Shown piece by piece: positions 1 to 7,255 of a stretch of DNA of 7,770 nt (position 1 is the first letter of the stretch; each line of letters begins with the position of its first letter). The DNA lies in contig JARIDM010000218.1 of NCBI GenBank assembly GCA_029263945.1, positions 1-7,770 on the forward strand. The letters run 5' to 3'. This stretch comes from Sporosarcina sp. Lineage in GTDB: Bacteria > Bacillota > Bacilli > Bacillales_A > Planococcaceae. A program made the position numbers and the translations under genes. Under the pieces are notes generated by a model. The model did no database searches and had not been told where the DNA came from. It saw nothing but the letters and a program-made list of their open reading frames with translations.

Positions 1-1708
1 CTAAATTAGCATCTGTGAAATAGTCAACATCCACTTCTGTCACATAGGCTTTCTTTTCTTCCCAGTCGAGTTCTTCAACTTGATATTGCGTTCCTTGATG
101 AATATAGATTGCTTCTTCATGTAGTAAAGTCATTGCACTAAAACGATCCATTTCTCCAATTACTGTCGTCTCTTTTGGTTTAGTTTTGTCTATAATGACC
201 ACATTTTCTTGTGCTGCGGAGCGTAAACTCACATCACTTGCTGGAAACTGATCTGTCATCCAGTGCCAGTGCGCGGATGTTTTAACTAACACACCTTCAC
301 TTTCAAGAAACGCAAGCAATTGTTGCACGTCAAATTCGCCGTACATTTCAGTCATCGTAAACGGTAATTCAAAAGAAGCGCACTTTAAATGGTCCATCAA
401 AATAAACATATTGTCAGGATGAATCCGTCCCTCTTCTGGCGCTTGTCCAAGAAGATATCCTGGGTTTTCAATAATGTATTGGTCGAGCGCAACAGACTGG
501 GCAACATAAATAATAAGGGCCTCCTCTTGACGTCTTCCTGCACGGCCCGCTTGTTGAAAGGCACTTGCAATATTGCCTGGGTAACCTGTCATAATACACG
601 CTTGTAGTTGACCGATGTCAATTCCTAGTTCGAGCGCATTCGTGCTCACGACAGTTTTAATTTCTCCACTTCGTAAACCTTTTTCAATCTTTCTTCGTTC
701 AGATGGTAAATAACCACCGCGATACCCCATAATTGTCTCATCGAATAACTTTTTCTTTGTTAGAGCTTTCATATACGTGACAAGCATCTCAACGCGAACG
801 CGACTCTTTGCAAATATAATCGTTTGCATACCTTCTTGGTATAATAAGGCAGCGAGATCACGCACCTCCAACACAGCACTTCTACGAATTCCAAAGGTTG
901 GATGAATCACCGGAGGATTATAAAATAGAAAGTGTTTCTTCCCTGCAGGTGCTCCGTTGTTTGAAATTAACTGCATTTGGGTATTTGTTAGTGACTCTGC
1001 AAGTTCAGCTGGATTTGAAATCGTTGCTGAAGTACAAATGAAAACTGGGTCGCTTCCATAGTAACGACAAATTCTTTGTAATCTTCTAAGTACATGTGCG
1101 ACATGACTACCGAAAACCCCTTTATATGTGTGGAGTTCATCTATTACAATGTATTTAAGATTTTCAAAAAGTGAAACCCACTTCGTATGATGTGGTAAAA
1201 TCCCAGAATGTAACATGTCCGGATTTGTCAAAACAATATGCCCAGACTTACGAACCTTCGTTCGAATCCCTGGTGCCGTATCTCCGTCAAATGTATAACT
1301 TAATATTGTTTCTTCACTTGCTTCTATCAACTCATGTAAATCACTGAGTTGATCTTGAGCAAGTGCTTTTGTTGGGAATAGATAAAGTGCCCTTGACGAA
1401 GGATTCTCTAAAATGCTTTGCAATACTGGTAAATGGTAACAGAGTGATTTTCCAGATGCAGTCGGTGTAACAGCGGTAAATGAAGTATGGTTTGTTGCAC
1501 ATTCGAACGCTTCACTTTGGTGACTATATAACTTATTAATTCCTTTAGACGCAAGTGCTTTTATAAGTGACCGATGAAGCTTAGACGGAAATTCGGCATA
1601 GATAGCTTCTTTTTCTTCAATGGTGCGGTGATGAATCATATTCGCACTAAAATCAGGATTGGCTCGTAATTTCCCAAGTATCGCTTCAACAGGACTCTTT
1701 GTAGTCAT
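1..1708 (-). CDS. mrfA: MrfA/YprA-type superfamily 2 DNA repair helicase, C-terminal part cut off by the window edge
   Basis: ATP-dependent SF2 helicase of the YprA family. In B. subtilis MrfA works with the exonuclease MrfB in excision repair of mitomycin C lesions (family knowledge). The frame is open for 569 codons from ATG at 1708 to the left edge; the family is about 750 residues, so the C-terminal region with the DUF1998/zinc-binding part is not visible. Visible motifs are Walker A TPTASGKS (K87), motif Ia PTKAL (112-116), TNPDML (161-166), a DELH box (190-193), SAT (227-229), the second RecA domain with IIFAKSR (297-303) and STNALELGIDIG (355-366), and motif VI QQAGRAGRR (385-393). The motif set is complete and I found no frameshift. 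The start codon overlaps the yppE stop as ATGA, with only a weak AGG upstream, so translation is probably coupled to yppE. mrfB lies outside the window, if present. Confidence 0.93.
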   Translation of the reverse strand, partial: MTTKSPVEAILGKLRANPDFSANMIHHRTIEEKEAIYAEFPSKLHRSLIKALASKGINKLYSHQSEAFECATNHTSFTAVTPTASGKSLCYHLPVLQSILENPSSRALYLFPTKALAQDQLSDLHELIEASEETILSYTFDGDTAPGIRTKVRKSGHIVLTNPDMLHSGILPHHTKWVSLFENLKYIVIDELHTYKGVFGSHVAHVLRRLQRICRYYGSDPVFICTSATISNPAELAESLTNTQMQLISNNGAPAGKKHFLFYNPPVIHPTFGIRRSAVLEVRDLAALLYQEGMQTIIFAKSRVRVEMLVTYMKALTKKKLFDETIMGYRGGYLPSERRKIEKGLRSGEIKTVVSTNALELGIDIGQLQACIMTGYPGNIASAFQQAGRAGRRQEEALIIYVAQSVALDQYIIENPGYLLGQAPEEGRIHPDNMFILMDHLKCASFELPFTMTEMYGEFDVQQLLAFLESEGVLVKTSAHWHWMTDQFPASDVSLRSAAQENVVIIDKTKPKETTVIGEMDRFSAMTLLHEEAIYIHQGTQYQVEELDWEEKKAYVTEVDVDYFTDANL

Positions 1709-2070
1709 TTCGAATCGCCTGCTTCTTCTAGCGCATCTAAATAGGTTTTCAACGTATATTCAGCAGATCGAATGGATAATACGAATCGCTTCAATCCAGT
1801 TTTCTTATAAAATGATTGCACAATGAATTGTTTCATTCCCTCCACGAGCGTCTCGACTTGTGAAGGGTGAACATATTTAGGTTTCGCTGTCTTAATCCAT
1901 ACATACGACTCCTCTGCCCACTCGTCAATCATTGTATGATACTTATCAGCATAAGGTTTAACTTCCTTAAAGAAATCTGGTTCTCTATCTTGTTCTCTCA
2001 TTAAACTATGTCGTTCCAAACATTCTCCACAAACAGAAAGGAGAACTTTGCATTTTTCTTCTAAATTCAT
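1705..2070 (-). CDS. yppE: YppE family protein (DUF1798), function unknown
   Basis: This 121-residue protein resembles B. subtilis YppE (about 123 residues) in length and in its DFF-EVKP, WAE and PKYVH-xQ blocks and its KKxxLKRF-like segment. I know of no established biochemical role for the family. It looks soluble and mostly helical, with no signal peptide or membrane segment. Two cysteines (C15 and C18, in SVCGEC) sit near the N-terminus. I chose ATG at 2070 because AGAAAGG lies 10 bases upstream. An in-frame TTG at 2076 would add two residues but lies only about 4 bases from the ribosome binding site. The gene is first in the transcript and its TGA overlaps the mrfA ATG by four bases. This suggests coordinated production with the repair helicase; a functional link is inference only. 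Confidence 0.85.
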   Translation of the reverse strand: MNLEEKCKVLLSVCGECLERHSLMREQDREPDFFKEVKPYADKYHTMIDEWAEESYVWIKTAKPKYVHPSQVETLVEGMKQFIVQSFYKKTGLKRFVLSIRSAEYTLKTYLDALEEAGDSK

Positions 2071-2100
2071 TTTCAATCAACCTTTCTGACTCTCTTTTTT

Positions 2101-2130
2101 ATTTTACCAGATAGTCGGGTTGTTCACCAA
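2101..2130 (-). promoter_or_regulatory. Candidate promoter for yppE-mrfA
   Basis: On the minus strand, TTGGTG (2130-2125) and TAAAAT (2106-2101) are separated by 18 bases, which fits a sigma-A promoter with a good -10 and a partial -35. The predicted start would give a short leader of about 25 bases before yppE, with the AGAAAGG site inside it. This rests on pattern matching only. Confidence 0.4.
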
Positions 2131-2137
2131 CATCTAA

Positions 2138-2151
2138 CGAACGTATATTCC
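2138..2151. promoter_or_regulatory. LexA (SOS) box-like site in the divergent region
   Basis: CGAACGTATATTCC matches the Bacillus LexA/DinR consensus CGAACRNRYGTTYC at 13 of 14 positions. The only difference is A for G in the second half-site, which reads ATTC instead of GTTC. It lies seven bases upstream of the candidate yppE -35 and about 100 bases upstream of recU. The mismatch falls in a core position, so binding may be weak or absent. Confidence 0.4.
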
Positions 2152-2167
2152 ATAAAATTAGTGTTTT

Positions 2168-2183
2168 GTTTCACATATGAAAC
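2168..2183. repeat. Inverted repeat upstream of recU
   Basis: GTTTCA and TGAAAC form a perfect 6-base inverted repeat around the spacer CATA. It directly abuts the TTTACA hexamer of the candidate recU promoter. It could be a small operator, but the half-sites are short and AT-rich, so chance is possible. Confidence 0.3.
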
Positions 2184-2216
2184 TTTACAATGGTTAAAAC
2201 GTCTAAAGCTTATGAT
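2184..2216 (+). promoter_or_regulatory. Candidate promoter for recU-ponA
   Basis: TATGAT (2211-2216, with an overlapping second TATGAT at 2216-2221) is a reasonable sigma-A -10. The best -35-like hexamer, TTTACA (2184-2189), is 21 bases upstream, longer than the usual 16-18. The real -35 may therefore be weak. A promoter is expected here because recU is divergent from yppE. Confidence 0.35.
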
Positions 2217-2244
2217 ATGATTAGTGATGTGAGGTGTTAAAGTA

Positions 2245-2850
2245 ATGATACGTTATCCAAATGGTAAAAAATACAAACCAGTGCAACCTACAAATCCCCA
2301 AAAGGGAAAGAGTCATTCTTATAGTAACCGAGGCAAAACACTAGAAGATGATTTAAATGAAACAAATGAATATTATTTAACGCGTAACATTGCTGTCATT
2401 CATAAAAAACCAGTGCCAATTCAAATTGTAAATGTGAATTATCCTTCGAGAAGTGCCGCAGTTATTACAGAAGCCTATTTTAGAACACCTTCTACAACAG
2501 ACTTTAACGGCGTTTGGAATGGCTATCATATCGATTTTGAGGCAAAAGAAACAAAAAGTAAAACGTCTTTTCCGCTACAAAATATTCATGAACACCAAGT
2601 AGAACACATGAAAACAGTCATGAAACAAGGAGGAATTACATTTCTCATTGTTGGATTTACATCATTAGAAAGATATTTTGTAGTGCCATACGATATAATT
2701 GAAGCAAAATGGGCTAGAATGAAAGATGGCGGAAGGAAATCAATTACACTTGCTGAATTTGACAGCGAGACACTAGAAATTAGTTTAGGGTTTATGCCTA
2801 CATTAGATTATTTAAAAGCAATGCCATCTTTAATAAGCCGTAACAAATGA
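2245..2850 (+). CDS. recU: Holliday junction resolvase RecU
   Basis: RecU cleaves four-way DNA junctions during recombinational repair and chromosome segregation, acting with RuvAB and RecA in Firmicutes (family knowledge). The 201-residue product is full length (about 206 in B. subtilis) and begins with the typical MIRYPNGK. The basic N-terminal arm is followed by SNRGKTLEDDLNETN (27-41, E34 in the LEDDL block). The PD-(D/E)XK-like active site shows D86 in STTDFNG, and E99 and K101 in IDFEAKE; FPLQNIHEHQ (109-118) is also characteristic. The ATG has GAGGTG (2231-2236) 8 bases upstream. ponA follows after 23 bases, reproducing the conserved recU-ponA operon. Nothing is truncated and no key residue is missing. 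Confidence 0.97.
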   Translation: MIRYPNGKKYKPVQPTNPQKGKSHSYSNRGKTLEDDLNETNEYYLTRNIAVIHKKPVPIQIVNVNYPSRSAAVITEAYFRTPSTTDFNGVWNGYHIDFEAKETKSKTSFPLQNIHEHQVEHMKTVMKQGGITFLIVGFTSLERYFVVPYDIIEAKWARMKDGGRKSITLAEFDSETLEISLGFMPTLDYLKAMPSLISRNK

Positions 2851-2873
2851 GAGATTGAAAGGTAGGAAGTCAT

Positions 2874-5408
2874 ATGAGTGAAGAAGTAAAATCTAGATCC
2901 GAGATGCGTAAAGCACAAGAAAATTCAAAAAAGAAAAATAAGAAACCTAAAAAAGGATTAATTAAAAAGATATTTTTAGCCCTTGTACTTGTTGGTTTTG
3001 TAGGACTAATTGGGGGCATCGGTCTATTTGCATTTTATGCAAGTACAGCGCCTAAATTAGATGAAGAATTGCTAAGAGATCCGATCTCGTCAGATTTTTT
3101 ATATGCAAACGGTGAACTCATGCATACAACAGGCGCAGAAAAAAGAGATTATGTGAATTATAGTGACATTCCAAAACTCATGGAAGATGCAATTTTGGCA
3201 ACAGAGGACGTACGTTTCTATAAACACCACGGGATGGACTTTTACAGACTTGGCGGAGCAGTCATCGCAAACTTTAGAAGCGGATTTGGTTCTCAAGGTG
3301 CAAGTACGCTCACACAGCAAGTCATTAAAAACTCTTTCTTAACAACAGATAAAACACTTAAAAGAAAAGCACAAGAAGCTTGGCTCGCTTTCCAACTTGA
3401 AAGAGCTTATGAAAAAGAAGAAATTTTTGAAATGTATTTCAATAAAAATCTCATGTCCGGCAGTATTTATGGTTTTGGGACTGCAGCTGACTATTTTTAC
3501 GGAAAAGAATTAAACGAACTTGAATTACATGAAGTCGCAATGTTAGCTGGCCTTCCACAAAGTCCAAACGGATACAATCCATTTAATAATCCAGAGCGTG
3601 CGGAGAAACGCCGTAATATTGTTCTTGGGTTAATGCATCAACACAAAAAAATCACCAAAAATGAAATGGATGCGGCAAAAGCCATTGAAGTAACATCTAC
3701 ATTGCTTCCTGAAGAACAGAGAACCGCAAATAATAACGCCAAGTATCCAGCACTCGTTGACGTCGTCATGAGTGAATTAGAAGAAGCTGGCCTAACAGAT
3801 ATTATTTCAGAAGGTGTTAAAATCCAGACGACTTTTGATCCTGTAGCTCAACAAACTGTTGAAGAAGCGATGAAGTCCGATATTTATATTGACGATGAGA
3901 TACAAGGTGCTTTAACCGTACTTGATACGAAAACGGGTGCAATTGTCGCAGTAGGTGCTGGTCGCAATTATACGAGCGGCTTGAACTTTGCACGACAAGA
4001 AAAACGTCAGTTAGGTTCGACGATTAAACCCCTTTTATCTTATGGACCTGCCATTGAATTTTTAAATTGGTCCACTGGTCAAACTGTACAAGATACCGAA
4101 TATAATTATAAAGATTCTAAAGGCACACCCGTTAGAAACTACGAACGGAATTACAAAGGTCCGATGACCATGCGTGAAGCTTTGTATCATTCACGTAACG
4201 TCCCTGCAGTCAAAATTTACGAAGAAGTTGGGCGTAGTGAAGCCACTGGTTTCGCAGCTAAACTCGGGATTCAGCTTAACGATGAGTTCCCTTCTAACGC
4301 ATTAGGTGGAACGAAAGATGAGTTTTCAACGATGGAATTGGCAGGTGCTTATGCAGCCTTTGGAAATAACGGGGTTTACACAAAGCCACATGCCATTAAA
4401 AAAGTGATTTTTCGAGACGGCAAAACTGAACGAATTTTAACACCAAAATCTTCTGTTGCGATGAAAGAATCTACAGCCTATATGGTGACAGACATGTTAA
4501 GAGATGTCTTAACAGAAGGAACTGGAAAACAGGCCAATATCTCTGGTCTCGATGTCGCTGGGAAAACAGGTACAACAAGTGACGCAAAAGATTCTTGGTT
4601 TGCGGGTTACACAACTGATTACACAATCGCAGCATGGGGCGGTTATCAAAACCGTAAAGAAATGACAGAGTTTCAAGGTCAACGCCATATTCCACAAGAT
4701 CTATTCAAAAATGTCATGTCTTCTATCTCTGCTGGTAAGCAAACAGCTAATTTCAAAATGCCATCAACGGTTGAAGAAGCGGATATTGTTTACCTATCAG
4801 AACCACTTGTTCGTGCAAGTGCATCAACACCTTCAAATAAAAAACGAACAGAACTTTTTGTAAAAGGAAATGTTCCGCAAGAAATTGTTGAAGAAGTTGA
4901 AATTGAATTAGAAGCACCTACTAATTTATCAGCTAGCTATGATGAAGAAAGCGATTCAGTTACATTAACTTGGGCACATAATGCACCTGATCCAGAGTTA
5001 ATAGATGGTGATGTCGAATTTGTTGTTTATGCAGATATCGATGGTGGCGAACAAAAAGAAATGACCACGACGAATGACTTTACGGTTACTTTCTCTGGGG
5101 TTGAGCCAGGAAAAACATACACCTTTAGTGTCCTAGCAAAAGTGGATGACCTCGAAAGCTCACCTACTTCTGTCAGTTTGAAAGTCGATATTGAAGAAGA
5201 AGAGGAGGAAGAGGAACCTGAAGTAGAACCTGAAGAAGAGAACTCAGAAGTTCCTGAAGATCAGAACAACAATAACAACAATAATAACAATAATAATAAC
5301 AATAATAATGGCAATAACAACAATAACTCAGGAAACAATGGAAATAATAACAACAACCAAAATAATGGAAATCCAAATGACACAACGGAAGATGACGAAC
5401 AACCCTAA
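2874..5408 (+). CDS. ponA: Class A penicillin-binding protein 1, bifunctional transglycosylase/transpeptidase
   Basis: PBP1 polymerises lipid II into glycan strands and cross-links the stem peptides at the outer membrane face. A Lys-rich cytoplasmic tail (1-32) leads to one membrane anchor (about 33-55). The GT51 domain contains EDVRFYKHHGMD (catalytic E111), GASTLTQQ (142-149), the KEEIFEMYFNK block (second Glu, E183) and LAGLPQSPNGYNP (224-236). The transpeptidase domain has GSTIKP (nucleophile S382, K385), SRN (440-442) and KTGTT (564-568), so both active sites look intact. A fibronectin-III-like domain spans about 680-772. It is followed by eight Glu (774-781), a Glu/Pro linker and an Asn-rich tail (798-835). 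ATG at 2874 has AAAGGTAGG with 7 bases of spacing. The 844-residue length is somewhat shorter than B. subtilis PBP1 (914). It is cotranscribed with recU. Confidence 0.97.
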   Translation: MSEEVKSRSEMRKAQENSKKKNKKPKKGLIKKIFLALVLVGFVGLIGGIGLFAFYASTAPKLDEELLRDPISSDFLYANGELMHTTGAEKRDYVNYSDIPKLMEDAILATEDVRFYKHHGMDFYRLGGAVIANFRSGFGSQGASTLTQQVIKNSFLTTDKTLKRKAQEAWLAFQLERAYEKEEIFEMYFNKNLMSGSIYGFGTAADYFYGKELNELELHEVAMLAGLPQSPNGYNPFNNPERAEKRRNIVLGLMHQHKKITKNEMDAAKAIEVTSTLLPEEQRTANNNAKYPALVDVVMSELEEAGLTDIISEGVKIQTTFDPVAQQTVEEAMKSDIYIDDEIQGALTVLDTKTGAIVAVGAGRNYTSGLNFARQEKRQLGSTIKPLLSYGPAIEFLNWSTGQTVQDTEYNYKDSKGTPVRNYERNYKGPMTMREALYHSRNVPAVKIYEEVGRSEATGFAAKLGIQLNDEFPSNALGGTKDEFSTMELAGAYAAFGNNGVYTKPHAIKKVIFRDGKTERILTPKSSVAMKESTAYMVTDMLRDVLTEGTGKQANISGLDVAGKTGTTSDAKDSWFAGYTTDYTIAAWGGYQNRKEMTEFQGQRHIPQDLFKNVMSSISAGKQTANFKMPSTVEEADIVYLSEPLVRASASTPSNKKRTELFVKGNVPQEIVEEVEIELEAPTNLSASYDEESDSVTLTWAHNAPDPELIDGDVEFVVYADIDGGEQKEMTTTNDFTVTFSGVEPGKTYTFSVLAKVDDLESSPTSVSLKVDIEEEEEEEEPEVEPEEENSEVPEDQNNNNNNNNNNNNNNNGNNNNNSGNNGNNNNNQNNGNPNDTTEDDEQP
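5265..5378 (+). repeat. AAY (Asn codon) low-complexity tract in ponA
   Basis: This is an almost uninterrupted series of AAC/AAT codons encoding Asn 798-835 of PBP1, beginning with 15 consecutive Asn and then broken by Gly, Ser, Gln and Pro. The unit is three bases, so gain or loss of units keeps the frame and changes only the tail length. B. subtilis PBP1 has a comparable Asn-rich end (family knowledge). Confidence 0.85.
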
Positions 5409-5427
5409 TTCCTCGTTTTCTTTATTA

Positions 5428-5471
5428 AAAAAGCTGAAGTCCAACGATTTTTCGTTGGACTCCAGCTTTTT
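5428..5471. terminator. Bidirectional intrinsic terminator between ponA and ypoC
   Basis: A long hairpin: 5439-5447 pairs with 5452-5460 around a TTTT loop (5448-5451). A5438-T5461 then pairs, A5437/C5462 is a mismatch, and 5428-5436 pairs with 5463-5471. On the plus strand a T-rich run follows (5467-5480). On the minus strand the A run at 5427-5432 gives a U tract. It lies 20 bases after the ponA stop and directly against the ypoC stop, so it can serve both convergent operons. Confidence 0.93.
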
Positions 5472-5807
5472 CTATTTTTTCATAACAGAAAGCCTTGCAG
5501 CTTTTTTTCTTGTTTCCTCATACAAAGCATCTAGTTGAATAAAAGCATAATGACTTTGAATTCGTTCTTTAATAAAATTAAAACGCTCATGCCCATTTAG
5601 TGGGAGAAGAACAGGGACTTCTTCGCCACTCTGTCGATTTAACTCATTACCACCGTATGCAAGAAGTTTTGTATAATCTTCTATCGCAATCTCCATAAGT
5701 TGAATCGCGGTCTTATCTTTTTGGTCATATAAGACCCTAATCTCTTCTTTGGCCGTTTCCCACTTTAAAAGATGACTTGCCATATTTTCTTTAGAAAAAC
5801 GATTCAT
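5472..5807 (-). CDS. ypoC: YpoC-like protein, function unknown
   Basis: This 111-residue, charged, mostly helical protein has no signal peptide, membrane segment or catalytic motif that I recognise. The assignment as YpoC rests mainly on position: in Bacillales ypoC follows dnaD-nth and faces ponA. The Trp in LLKWE (14-18), the PVLLPLNGHERFNFI block (65-79) and the Lys/Arg-rich C-terminus are the most distinctive parts. Its ATG directly abuts the nth stop (TAAATG, no gap), with AAAGGG about 8 bases upstream inside nth, so translation is probably coupled. It is the last gene of the unit, with the terminator starting at its stop codon. No role can be deduced from sequence alone. Confidence 0.75.
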   Translation of the reverse strand: MNRFSKENMASHLLKWETAKEEIRVLYDQKDKTAIQLMEIAIEDYTKLLAYGGNELNRQSGEEVPVLLPLNGHERFNFIKERIQSHYAFIQLDALYEETRKKAARLSVMKK

Positions 5808-6461
5808 TTAACTTTCCCTTTCTTTCATCCGCTTCTTTCCCTCACGGCATATCGAAAGTAAGGGACAGACATCGCATCCTGGATTTTTAGCTTTACAATG
5901 ATAACGTCCAAAAAATATAATTTGGTGATGTGTCGCTGTCCAATTATCTTTTGGCGTCCAACGCATTATTTTTTCTTCAACAGCAAGTGGTGAATCTTTC
6001 CACCTATTCATCCCCAAGCGTTTAGCGACACGTTCTACATGTGTATCTACCGCTAGTGCTGGTATTCCAAAAGCATTTGATACGACAACGTTTGCTGTCT
6101 TTCTTCCCACTCCTGGGAATGTCATCAGGACATCTCGATTCGCTGGAACAATTCCGTCGAATTTATCAATGAGCAGCTGACTTAAAGCTTGAATGTTTTT
6201 TGCTTTGTTCCGATATAAACCAATAGATCTAATATCTGTTTGTAATTCTTCAACATCTACTGCTATATAATCTTCAGGTGTTTTATATTTTTTGAATAAT
6301 TCAGCCGTCACACGATTTACAAGAACGTCCGTACACTGCGCAGACAACAAAGTAGCGACCAGTAACTCAAACGGATTTTCATGCACCAACTCACAATGTG
6401 CGTCTGGAAACATCTCTGCAAACTTTTCTAGGGAATACTCCCATAATGTTTTTGTAAGCAC
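5808..6461 (-). CDS. nth: Endonuclease III, DNA glycosylase/AP lyase
   Basis: Nth removes oxidised pyrimidines such as thymine glycol and nicks the resulting abasic site in base excision repair. The 217-residue protein is of family length. It shows LLSAQCTD (38-45), the helix-hairpin-helix FPGVGRKTANVV (115-126) with catalytic Lys K121, and VDTHV with catalytic Asp D139. Cysteines C189, C196, C199 and C205 are spaced C-X6-C-X2-C-X5-C, the [4Fe-4S] cluster pattern. The start is GTG at 6461, with AGGGG 7 bases upstream; that ribosome binding site overlaps the dnaD stop (TAGGGG), which indicates coupled translation. dnaD ends 10 bases upstream and ypoC follows with no gap. Confidence 0.97.
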   Translation of the reverse strand: MLTKTLWEYSLEKFAEMFPDAHCELVHENPFELLVATLLSAQCTDVLVNRVTAELFKKYKTPEDYIAVDVEELQTDIRSIGLYRNKAKNIQALSQLLIDKFDGIVPANRDVLMTFPGVGRKTANVVVSNAFGIPALAVDTHVERVAKRLGMNRWKDSPLAVEEKIMRWTPKDNWTATHHQIIFFGRYHCKAKNPGCDVCPLLSICREGKKRMKERES

Positions 6462-6471
6462 AAATTCGCCC

Positions 6472-7182
6472 CTAATCTCGCTCTTCTAGCCAATTATAAA
6501 ATGGTACTCTTTTCACTTTAACTGTTTTCTCTTGTTCAGTAGGTCGAATGCCAACAGTTCGAAAGCTTTTCGCATGTCGTTCGACATCTGCCATCGACTT
6601 CACATTTTTCTTTTTCCATTCAAATAAAATCCGATCAATATATCGCAAACTCACTTTTTGCGCAAGTACCGCTTCTTTTAAAGCCGCACGAATAATTTCT
6701 ACAGAATGTCCATCTTCGTCCAACCACATTGAAATTGACTCCGATTCCATAGGAGATAAGAATCGTCCAAATTCTTGTTCGAAAAGTTTAAAAATCTCTC
6801 CTTCATCGAGTTTTTGAGTCTCCTCTTCGACCTCTTCTGTCTTCATCACAACTTTTTCAGTTAAACGAATCCATAAAGGCTGTAATGAAAAAGCTTCAAA
6901 TAATACGCCATTTTCATCTCTACTCTGGACAATTTGTAAAAAGCCTCGTTGCATCAGTCGCTGTAAAATCATTGAGATTTCATTTTCGGTTAAATCCATA
7001 CGATTTGCAAAATCTGCAGGCGTAGGAAAATCATTATGAGCTGATTTAAATGAAGTCATATGCATAATGAGCATCGCATCTAAATCTCTTATGTCAAGTT
7101 GCTTATAATTTTGAAAAAAGAGCTGGGAAATGCTAACATTCCCCTGCTCAATCCAAATTCGGAGCCGTTCGTCCTGTAGCAT
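6472..7182 (-). CDS. dnaD: Replication initiation/restart protein DnaD
   Basis: DnaD acts with DnaA, DnaB and DnaI to remodel origin or fork DNA and load the replicative helicase in low-GC Gram-positives. The 236-residue protein (232 in B. subtilis) has the N-terminal winged-helix DDBH1 domain (about 1-110, including FPTPADFANRM and FSLQPLW). An acidic linker follows (115-128), then the DDBH2 domain (about 130-195) with the signature YxxxIxxxW at Y181, I185 and W189. It ends with the conserved VPFYNWLEE. I chose ATG at 7182 because AAAGGAG lies 7 bases upstream and the product then aligns with known DnaD. The frame stays open to 7326, but those extra 48 residues overlap the 3' end of asnS and are unlike DnaD. 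The gene appears to be in the asnS-dnaD-nth-ypoC transcript. Confidence 0.96.
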   Translation of the reverse strand: MLQDERLRIWIEQGNVSISQLFFQNYKQLDIRDLDAMLIMHMTSFKSAHNDFPTPADFANRMDLTENEISMILQRLMQRGFLQIVQSRDENGVLFEAFSLQPLWIRLTEKVVMKTEEVEEETQKLDEGEIFKLFEQEFGRFLSPMESESISMWLDEDGHSVEIIRAALKEAVLAQKVSLRYIDRILFEWKKKNVKSMADVERHAKSFRTVGIRPTEQEKTVKVKRVPFYNWLEERD

Positions 7183-7189
7183 GTCCGAA

Positions 7190-7196
7190 CTCCTTT
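7190..7196 (-). promoter_or_regulatory. Strong ribosome binding site fixing the dnaD start
   Basis: On the minus strand AAAGGAG (7196-7190) is followed by a 7-base spacer and ATG at 7182. It decides in favour of the shorter dnaD frame over the longer one opening inside asnS. I see no terminator or clear promoter in the asnS-dnaD gap (7183-7255), which suggests read-through from asnS. Confidence 0.85.
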
Positions 7197-7255
7197 CTAT
7201 TAAACTTTCATGGAAAAATTTAGCCTGGTCGCTAGTGATTATGGATACAAACGAT

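Noticed and set aside
389..607. Plus-strand open frame of 72 codons
   Set aside because: It is antisense to the intact helicase frame covering motif VI, with no promoter or similarity.
3099..3320. Minus-strand open frame antisense to ponA
   Set aside because: It is fully inside the conserved GT51-coding region of ponA and has a Cys-rich composition typical of a shadow frame.
5265..5378. Possible CRISPR-like or tandem-repeat array
   Set aside because: The repetition is only of AAC/AAT codons in frame with PBP1, with no repeat-spacer structure.
5173..5385. Minus-strand Tyr/Cys-rich open frame
   Set aside because: It is the complement of the Glu and Asn codon repeats of ponA; the low-complexity composition explains the absence of stops.
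5308..5538. Plus-strand open frame of 76 codons across the ponA end and terminator
   Set aside because: It lies in another frame of the AAY repeat, runs through the terminator hairpin and antisense to ypoC, and has no ribosome binding site or protein-like composition.
6548..6817. Plus-strand open frame of 89 codons
   Set aside because: It is antisense to the DnaD DDBH2 coding region and rich in Ser/Phe, as expected for a reverse-strand shadow.
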